Source: an uncultured bacterium (GTDB lineage: Bacteria; Bacillota; Clostridia; Lachnospirales; Lachnospiraceae). Taken from it: a DNA stretch of 64,000 nucleotides. The position numbers were made by a program, and so were the translations under genes. This document shows positions 57,913 to 64,000 of this stretch, in pieces. The stretch covers positions 62,001-126,000 of the forward strand of contig CAMXIF010000007.1 in NCBI GenBank assembly GCA_947243845.1. Reading direction: 5' to 3'. Below the pieces are notes generated by a model. The model was not told where the DNA came from and searched no databases. It saw only the letters and a program-made list of their open reading frames with translations. Position 1 is the first letter of the stretch; every line of letters starts with the position of its first letter.

Positions 57913-60615
57913 CTATATTTGTGCAAGCTGGGACAGGCGCTCTTCTACCTGTGCCTTCATCTGGGTGTATTTCTCAAGTTTCGCACGTTCCTCAGCCACC
58001 TTTTGCTCCGGCGCCTTGGACATGAACCTCTCATTGCCAAGCATCCCTTTCACTCTGGCCAGTTCGCCCTCCAGACGTTTTTCTTCCTTTTTAAGCCGCT
58101 CGATCTCCTGTGCGATATCCACCAACTCCTCAAAAGGAATATATACGGTTGCATTAGGAATCACCACCGATACAGCGCTGTCATCGATACCGCTCTTATC
58201 CGCCTGAATGGTCACCTCCGAAGCTGCTGCCAGTGCGGTAAAAAACTGTCTGCCCTCCGTAAAGATCTGCCGTACCTCATCCCTATCGCTGACCACATAC
58301 ACCGCCGCCTTCTTCCCCGGTGCCACATTCATCTGTGTCCTCACATTGCGGATGCCGCGTACAGCTTCCTTCATCAGTTCAATAGCCGTCTCTTCCTTCG
58401 TGTACTGCCTGTCATCGTTGAATACAGGCCATTGGGAAATCATAATAGACTCTTCTGTGCTCTGCAGTGTACAGAAGATTTCTTCTGTGATGAATGGCAG
58501 ATAAGGATGTAAAAGTTTCAAAGCATCGATCAACACATTCTGCAAAGTCCACAATGCCGCCCTCTTTCCGTCTTCCTCACCGGTCTCACTGCTGTAGAGC
58601 CTGGGTTTCACCATTTCAATATACCAGTCACAGAACTCATCCCAGATAAAATCATAGACTTTCTGCACTGCGATACCTAATTCAAAACTGTCCATGTTGT
58701 CCGTCACTTCTCTGACGAGAGTGTTCAGCTTTGAAAGAATCCATTTGTCCACCGGATACAGACTGTCCTTTATCTCATCATAGGATACCTCCCAGCCGCG
58801 CCTGCCTGTCTTTTCTTCCTCCTGATCCATATTCATCATAATAAAACGGGACGCATTCCAGACCTTGTTGGCAAAGTTCCGGCTGGCCTCCACTCTTTCA
58901 TAATAGAAACGCATGTCATTACCGGGCGCGTTGCCTGTGATCAGCGTCAGCCGCAGGGCATCTGCGCCATACTGGTCGATGATCTCCAGCGGATCAATGC
59001 CGTTCCCCAGTGATTTACTCATCTTACGTCCCTGAGAATCCCTCACCAGTCCATGGAACAACACTGTCTTAAAAGGTTTCTCCCCCATCTGCTCGTATCC
59101 GGAGAAAATCATCCGGATAACCCAGAAGAAAATGATATCATAACCGGTCACCAGCACATCTGTGGGATAGAAATAATCCAAATCTTCTGTATGCTCAGGC
59201 CATCCCAATGTGGAGAAAGGCCACAGTGCCGAAGAAAACCAGGTGTCCAGTGTGTCCGGATCCTGCGTAAAATGTTTCCCGCCGCACTTCGGGCACACCT
59301 CAGGCGCTTTAGCCGCAACTACGATCTCACCGCACTGATCACAATAATACGCCGGAATCCGGTGTCCCCACCAGAGCTGGCGGCTGATACACCAGTCGCG
59401 AATATTATCCGTCCAGTTGTAATAAATCTTCTCCATGCGCTCCGGAATCAGCTTAATCTCTCCCTTTTTCACTGCTTCCACCGCAGGCCTGATGAGTTCA
59501 TCCATCTTCACAAACCACTGTTTCTTGATCATTGGTTCGATTGTTGTCTTACAGCGGTCATGGGTACCCACATTATGGGAATAATCCTCGATGCGCACCA
59601 GAAGCCCTTCCTGCTCCAGTTCCTCTACGATCTTCTTTCTTGCCGCATAGCGATCCAATCCCTCGTACTTGCCGCCGTTTGCATTAATCGTTGCATCGTC
59701 ATTCATTATATTCACTTCCGGCAGGTTATGACGCTTGCCCACCTCAAAGTCGTTCGGATCATGGGCCGGCGTAATCTTTACCACACCCGTTCCAAACTCC
59801 ATGTCCACATAGTCATCTTCCACCACAGGAATCGCCTTGTTCACGATCGGCAGCCAGACCTGTCTTCCTTTTAAATAGGTATATCTCTCATCATTGGGGT
59901 TCACCGCCACAGCGGTATCGCCCAGCATGGTCTCCGGACGGGTGGTCGCAAACTCAAGAAACTCTGTCTTACTGGGCTGTCCGTTCTCATCCACCAGCGG
60001 ATACTTGATATGCCAGAAATGCCCAGCCTGCTCCTCATATTCTACCTCGGCGTCTGAAATGGAAGTATTACATACCGGACACCAGTTGATGATGCGGCTT
60101 CCTTTATAAATCCATCCCTTTTCATGCATCTTACAGAACACTTCCGTGACTGCCTTGTTGCAGCCCTCATCCATCGTAAAACGTTCTCTGTCCCAGTCAC
60201 AGGAAGAACCCAGTTTCTTAAGCTGGGAGACGATCCTGCCGCCGTACTCCCGCTTCCAGTCCCAGGCCCGTTCCAAAAAGCCCTCACGGCCAAGATCGTT
60301 CTTATCAACGCCCTCCTCTTTGAGCTTCTCAATGATCTTTACCTCCGTGGCAATGGAAGCGTGATCAGTGCCTGGCTGCCAAAGCGCATTGTACCCCTGC
60401 ATCCGCTTATAACGAATGAGAATATCCTGCATGGTATTATCCAGTGCATGTCCCATATGCAGCTGCCCCGTGATATTTGGCGGGGGAATCACGATGGTAA
60501 AGGGGGTCTTTGTCTTATCCACCTCAGCGTGAAAATATTTGTTGTCCATCCACTTCTGATACAATCTCTCTTCTATGCCTTTGGGGTCATAGGTTTTGGC
60601 CAGCTCTCTTTTCAT
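57913..60615 (-). CDS. valS: Valyl-tRNA synthetase
   Basis: 900 aa class I synthetase. PPPNITGQLHMGHAL (HIGH-type, about 46-60), the editing CP1 domain (TTRPETMLGDTAVAV, ITPAHDPNDFEVG), KMSKSLGNGIDP (KMSKS, about 540), anticodon-binding domain and the C-terminal coiled coil (ERLKKEEKRLEGELARVKG). AAAGGAGG is 6 nt before the ATG. It is preceded by a T-box leader, so it is induced when tRNA-Val is uncharged. Confidence 0.98.
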   Translation of the reverse strand: MKRELAKTYDPKGIEERLYQKWMDNKYFHAEVDKTKTPFTIVIPPPNITGQLHMGHALDNTMQDILIRYKRMQGYNALWQPGTDHASIATEVKIIEKLKEEGVDKNDLGREGFLERAWDWKREYGGRIVSQLKKLGSSCDWDRERFTMDEGCNKAVTEVFCKMHEKGWIYKGSRIINWCPVCNTSISDAEVEYEEQAGHFWHIKYPLVDENGQPSKTEFLEFATTRPETMLGDTAVAVNPNDERYTYLKGRQVWLPIVNKAIPVVEDDYVDMEFGTGVVKITPAHDPNDFEVGKRHNLPEVNIMNDDATINANGGKYEGLDRYAARKKIVEELEQEGLLVRIEDYSHNVGTHDRCKTTIEPMIKKQWFVKMDELIRPAVEAVKKGEIKLIPERMEKIYYNWTDNIRDWCISRQLWWGHRIPAYYCDQCGEIVVAAKAPEVCPKCGGKHFTQDPDTLDTWFSSALWPFSTLGWPEHTEDLDYFYPTDVLVTGYDIIFFWVIRMIFSGYEQMGEKPFKTVLFHGLVRDSQGRKMSKSLGNGIDPLEIIDQYGADALRLTLITGNAPGNDMRFYYERVEASRNFANKVWNASRFIMMNMDQEEEKTGRRGWEVSYDEIKDSLYPVDKWILSKLNTLVREVTDNMDSFELGIAVQKVYDFIWDEFCDWYIEMVKPRLYSSETGEEDGKRAALWTLQNVLIDALKLLHPYLPFITEEIFCTLQSTEESIMISQWPVFNDDRQYTKEETAIELMKEAVRGIRNVRTQMNVAPGKKAAVYVVSDRDEVRQIFTEGRQFFTALAAASEVTIQADKSGIDDSAVSVVIPNATVYIPFEELVDIAQEIERLKKEEKRLEGELARVKGMLGNERFMSKAPEQKVAEERAKLEKYTQMKAQVEERLSQLAQI

Positions 60616-60637
60616 GTTATGTCCTCCTTTTCTACAT

Positions 60638-60956
60638 TAAAACACCCTCTGCCATATTCTGGCAAAGGGCGCAGATACGCGGTACCACCTTCATTTATCA
60701 CTCATTGAATCACAGCCTGCAAACATCAAGCTGGGATTCTATCCGCTAACGGGGATAACGCGTGTGCGCTTACTATCATCCGTATCCATACAGACGCTTC
60801 TGCGCACCGGCTTCAGGGCCACGTTCCACAATCCCTCTCCGAAGAAATCTTCCAGCTTTCGATCTCTCTCTCTGTCGGCGGCACTTGTGTACTCTTCCCT
60901 ATCATTGCCTTTATATTCTTACAACCAAATCACAACTGCCTGTTCTCGCAGTAATT
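60638..60956 (-). promoter_or_regulatory. T-box riboswitch leader of valS
   Basis: The conserved T-box AAGGTGGTACCGCG is read on the minus strand at 60691-60678. Its UGGU would pair with the ACCA end of tRNA-Val. It is followed by a terminator, CCCTTTGCCA-GAATA-TGGCAGAGGG then TGTTTTAATG (60669-60638). The upstream part holds Stem-I-like AGAGAGAGATCGAAAG (60880s-60860s) and a possible GTG valine specifier in GGAACGTGGCCC; the specifier is tentative. Leader length is about 320-340 nt. It fills the gene-free stretch 60616-60956. Confidence 0.9.
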
Positions 60957-60962
60957 ATTAAT

Positions 60963-60991
60963 AATATAGACAATAACTCCCATTTTGTCAA
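60963..60991 (-). promoter_or_regulatory. Consensus SigA promoter of the valS leader
   Basis: Minus strand TTGACA (60991-60986), 17 bp, TATATT (60968-60963). Start would be near 60956, at the beginning of the T-box leader. Confidence 0.8.
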
Positions 60992-61019
60992 TTCCGTCTT
61001 TGTATTTTATTGATTCCTG

Positions 61020-63044
61020 TCACGACACCTTCTGCCCCTCCAGCACTTCCAGAAACACATCCACCAGATGGGGATCAAACTGTGCGCCGGAGCAGCGCCG
61101 TAATTCTTCCACTGCTGCCTCATGGCTCATGGCTTTATGGTACGGCCTGTCATGCACCATAACATCATGGGAATCCACCACCGTGATAATCCTCGAAAGA
61201 AGCGGTATCTCCTCCTTTGCAAGGCCGCCGGGATAACCGCCTCCATCCCATCTCTCATGATGATGCAGAATAAATTCCCCGATCGGCTGTAATTCTTTGG
61301 AGGCGCTGGCAATCCGATATCCCTTCTCCGTATGCGTCTTCATGACTTCCCATTCCGACTCTGTCAGCTTGCCCGGCTTGGCCAAAATGGCATGCGGAAT
61401 CGCGATCTTGCCAATATCATGGAGCACCGCCAGAAGCGCCAGCTTGCCAAGTTCCACATCCGAAAGATGCAGGGCCTGTCCCAGTCTGGTAGCCATTTCC
61501 TTCGTGCGCTCCACATGTTCTTCCGTCTCATAATCACTCTCTGTCAACGTCTGTGTCAGAGAATCCAACAGAGAACTCTTTCTGGAGGATTGACTCATCA
61601 GTTTCTTTGTACGCATACTCTGCGCCGCTTCCCTGATGGCCTCATCAAGACTCTTCGTCTGATCCCTGATCACAGCAATACCATACTCCAAATCCGTATT
61701 AATCCCGGTATTATTATCCCGCCGGTACTGTTCTCTGATGTTCTCAAAAAGCCGAACTGCATATTCCTGCTCTACTTCCATAAGGCCTGCCGCCATATCT
61801 CCGTCTTCCAGCCTGGCCAGGATTGCCTCCTTGGGCAGATTCTCCCGCATAAGGTCTGCCGCCTTCCTAAGGATCCTGTTTCCTTTCGCCCAGCCGTACA
61901 CATCATTGACCAGACCAATCCCATTGGTGTTGCAGACCACCACAGTCACTGGATACACCTCATTAGACAGCACATTTTCCATTCGGTTGTAGAAACTGTT
62001 TCTGGAGTACAGCTGCGTCAGCATATCCCGTTCCACTTCTTTGTTCCGCAAAATCAGAAGATGTCCAATGCCACGTCCATTCTCATCTTTCAAACATCTG
62101 AAATCGCCCTGATATACTCTGGCGCCGGCCTCGGACGGATTGTCCCACTCAAACTCCTGATCCGTGCTGGTGTTCTGCATCTGCCTGAATGCACCGATCT
62201 GAATAAAGTCCATCATGCTGATTCTGTGTTCCTGATTGCCCAATACCGGAAAAAGCTCCCGCATATCCTTATTGCTATCCGCCACATAACCCTCATAATC
62301 GAAAAGGACCATGGGTGCACCCATATATTCCAATATCATCTTCCGTGTCGTATTCAGCATCCCTTTGGAAGAATAGTCGAACGTATTCCTATAAATGAAA
62401 GGACAGCTGAAACCATAGATCAATAATGCTATGTCCACGGGCAAATCAATAATGTCCGTCAAATACACGACATTTAGTGCAATCATGGAAAACAGCCACA
62501 AAAGACTGTTTTCATATCTGGCCCGGTATATTTTGGGTACACTGGCCGATTTATAAATCAGGATAAAGACTGCCAGGAGAATCAGCAGACACACAAACCC
62601 CATATGCAGATAGAATGACGGTCTCATCTGATACATATACGAAATGACATATCCCTCATCCGGCTGATATTGATAGCGCATTAAGATTTCATGGAAGATA
62701 TTTATGAACAAACATGCGGCATCTATACATACTAATGCGCATACAGAAAGGCAGAACACCCTTTTATACTTGAATACAGATAATTTAGGCTGTGTAAATT
62801 CTATCAAATAACACACCATTGCCAAAATCAGAAAATCTAGACAAATAAAATAAATACTGGTTGACACTGACGCTTCAAAATAGGTATCGGCGCCTATCCT
62901 TGCCAGATAAGACAGATTGACCGCTGCCACCGCCACAAACATCGTACCTGTCAGCAATCCCATACGATTCCTGCGTCTGTACGTCAACACGGCGCAAACA
63001 AGCGCGCACAAAGCCGCCAAGCTATATCCTAGAAAATACCTCAT
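61020..63044 (-). CDS. Membrane HD-GYP protein (multi-helix sensor, PAS-like, degenerate GGDEF, HD-GYP)
   Basis: About 674 aa. Seven membrane helices fill residues 1-215. A PAS-like region follows (about 230-335, APMVLFDYEGYVADSNKDM), then a GGDEF-like domain (about 340-475) in which the catalytic GGDEF position reads LEDGD, so it cannot make c-di-GMP. The HD-GYP domain (about 510-670) has HDIGKIAIPH and HHERWDGGGYPGGL, the metal and GYP residues, so phosphodiesterase activity is likely. The start is ATG 63044 (GTG 63047 possible), behind AAAGGG. It converges on nothing; valS's leader lies downstream on the same strand. Confidence 0.9.
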   Translation of the reverse strand: MRYFLGYSLAALCALVCAVLTYRRRNRMGLLTGTMFVAVAAVNLSYLARIGADTYFEASVSTSIYFICLDFLILAMVCYLIEFTQPKLSVFKYKRVFCLSVCALVCIDAACLFINIFHEILMRYQYQPDEGYVISYMYQMRPSFYLHMGFVCLLILLAVFILIYKSASVPKIYRARYENSLLWLFSMIALNVVYLTDIIDLPVDIALLIYGFSCPFIYRNTFDYSSKGMLNTTRKMILEYMGAPMVLFDYEGYVADSNKDMRELFPVLGNQEHRISMMDFIQIGAFRQMQNTSTDQEFEWDNPSEAGARVYQGDFRCLKDENGRGIGHLLILRNKEVERDMLTQLYSRNSFYNRMENVLSNEVYPVTVVVCNTNGIGLVNDVYGWAKGNRILRKAADLMRENLPKEAILARLEDGDMAAGLMEVEQEYAVRLFENIREQYRRDNNTGINTDLEYGIAVIRDQTKSLDEAIREAAQSMRTKKLMSQSSRKSSLLDSLTQTLTESDYETEEHVERTKEMATRLGQALHLSDVELGKLALLAVLHDIGKIAIPHAILAKPGKLTESEWEVMKTHTEKGYRIASASKELQPIGEFILHHHERWDGGGYPGGLAKEEIPLLSRIITVVDSHDVMVHDRPYHKAMSHEAAVEELRRCSGAQFDPHLVDVFLEVLEGQKVS

Positions 63045-63213
63045 CACAAAAACCCTTTCTATTCATTAAATTATATCCCCAAAGTAACGGGCAGTTTGCA
63101 ATCATAACATGCCGTGCAGGTCCCTTCACCAAACACAGCATTTTGCATAACAGAGAATTTTCTGTCACATTTTGCCGATACTTAATGTAATGATACCATA
63201 CAATTTCTTCCAT
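63022..63213 (-). CDS. Possible small protein ahead of the HD-GYP gene (63 aa), uncertain
   Basis: ATG at 63213 has an excellent site (AGGAGAAGGATAGAA directly upstream), and the frame MEEIVWYHYIKYRQNVTE runs to 63022, overlapping the HD-GYP start by 23 nt. The composition is unremarkable, with four cysteines. A second overlapping frame (63148-63071) encodes a 25-aa Cys-rich peptide containing CTACYDCK. Only one, or neither, may be real; the ribosome-binding site favours the 63-aa frame. Confidence 0.35.
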   Translation of the reverse strand: MEEIVWYHYIKYRQNVTENSLLCKMLCLVKGPARHVMIANCPLLWGYNLMNRKGFCDEVFSRI

Positions 63214-63318
63214 TTCTATCCTTCTCCTAACTTTTCTTTATTGTGATAAGCTACAAACTTCTATGTGAAGTTTTGGCTATTTTAGACCATAACATAATCT
63301 TGCATGGTTCAATGCAGG

Positions 63319-63873
63319 TCAATGATACGTAACGCCCCTCCCTATGTGCGGCATAAGGGCGCTGAAAGCTGCATCTGCCACAAATATGACTAATATAGTC
63401 AATATTGGCCACACCCTGATTTTGGTTGGAATCCTACGGTAAAGTGAATGGAGAATAGGGGCCAGCACACATACGAGAACCGTCCCGCCAAGCCCAAACA
63501 GAATACTGCTGGCCATACAAATCCTGCCGTGCAGATTCCAGTTCATCTGACTGTAGTCCCACCATTTGACTCCCCAGGTCAATTCCAGATACCAGCCTGC
63601 CAGATACTCCAACAGCGTACACAGACCCATGGATGACAAAAATGTCAGGAAAGTTCGGTCCCGCCACCTATGAAACAGGATTTCCAGCATAACAGCACCC
63701 GCTCCATAGATTGGCAGCCATGGACCTGTCAGGAACCCTCGATTGACATAGGCGTCATCTTTAAAAAGATACAGACTGCCCTCCCATAGCCAGCCAAAGA
63801 CTGCAGCTATGAAAAACAAGTACAAATAGAATATGAAATCCCATTTTTCCGGGTATGATGCTGTCGCCTTCAT
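63319..63873 (-). CDS. CmpB-like putative ABC transporter membrane protein
   Basis: 184 aa, five membrane helices. FFIAAVFGWLWEGSLYLF, then NRGFLTGPWLPIYGAGAVML and LEYLAGWYLELTWGVKWWDYSQMNWNLHGRICMASSILFG are diagnostic of the ABC_trans_CmpB family of small membrane proteins, widespread in Clostridia and of unknown transport role. AAAGGAG is 7 nt before the ATG. No ATPase gene is next to it in the window. The last 100 bp to the right edge are AT-rich and hold no visible gene. Confidence 0.85.
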   Translation of the reverse strand: MKATASYPEKWDFIFYLYLFFIAAVFGWLWEGSLYLFKDDAYVNRGFLTGPWLPIYGAGAVMLEILFHRWRDRTFLTFLSSMGLCTLLEYLAGWYLELTWGVKWWDYSQMNWNLHGRICMASSILFGLGGTVLVCVLAPILHSLYRRIPTKIRVWPILTILVIFVADAAFSALMPHIGRGVTYH

Positions 63874-64000
63874 TCTATTGACTCCTTTGGTAAATATTAT
63901 AAGTATCTGCCAATTTCTGTATGGTTATACATTTAAGTATATTTATAGTCCAAACAATTGACTATATTATACTTATCATAGTATAGTGTTGTTGTAGGAG

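Noticed and set aside
1-64000. tRNA or rRNA genes
   Set aside because: Intergenic regions were read for cloverleaf ends (GGTTC-type T arms, CCA ends) and none was convincing.

Overview
The window reads as a chromosomal segment of a spore-forming Firmicute, most likely class Clostridia and family Lachnospiraceae. The evidence is spoIIAA-spoIIAB-sigF, a full but scattered spoVA set, BceRSAB-like modules, T-box control of valS, a high-molecular-weight rubredoxin, and small proteins of a type I associate with that family. The assignment rests on gene content only; no rRNA or tRNA gene was found. Gene packing is dense and start sites mostly carry good Shine-Dalgarno sequences.

Layout. 1-310: end of an Rpn-like nuclease gene. 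368-5136: a BceRSAB-like peptide-sensing and efflux module with a canonical BceR-type operator. 5299-6297: an AT-rich lipoprotein class D beta-lactamase, divergent from it. 6355-10755: a second ABC transporter whose first gene fuses an XRE helix-turn-helix to an FtsX-like permease. 10787-14369: a degenerate flavodoxin-like lipoprotein, a BASS transporter, an acetyltransferase, a ProX-type deacylase and a dCMP deaminase. 14503-17589: divergent argC and argG with ArgR-like boxes. 17807-22040: DUF1294, DegV, and an ECF sigma/anti-sigma/membrane-protein operon whose sigma gene lacks an ordinary start codon. 22118-28952: spoVAE, Hrb, aroK, ridA, spoVAD, a phosphopantetheinyl transferase and a SUV3-like helicase.

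29236-39223 is a signalling block: an HD-GYP response regulator, a hybrid kinase with HPt, a hybrid kinase ending in a DegV lipid-binding domain, and, converging on them, a VanSR-like two-component pair. 39313-48766 holds a Tet(M)-like GTPase fused to a NYN ribonuclease domain, cobS, a radical SAM/DUF512 protein, an FMN alpha-hydroxyacid oxidase, several GNATs, a cbiD fragment and a NimA-like protein. 49188-53151 is the sporulation core: spoVAA-AB-AC (SigG-type promoter) converging on spoIIAA-spoIIAB-sigF, which is split by about 330 nt of structured DNA. 53298-60991: TPR protein, folC, fapA and T-box-regulated valS. 61020-63873: a membrane HD-GYP protein and a CmpB-like membrane protein.

The best candidates for undescribed biology are the GTPase-NYN fusion, the kinase-receiver-DegV fusion beside an HD-GYP regulator, the structured RNA-like element inside the spoIIA operon, and a double-hairpin repeat whose stem shows compensatory changes between copies.
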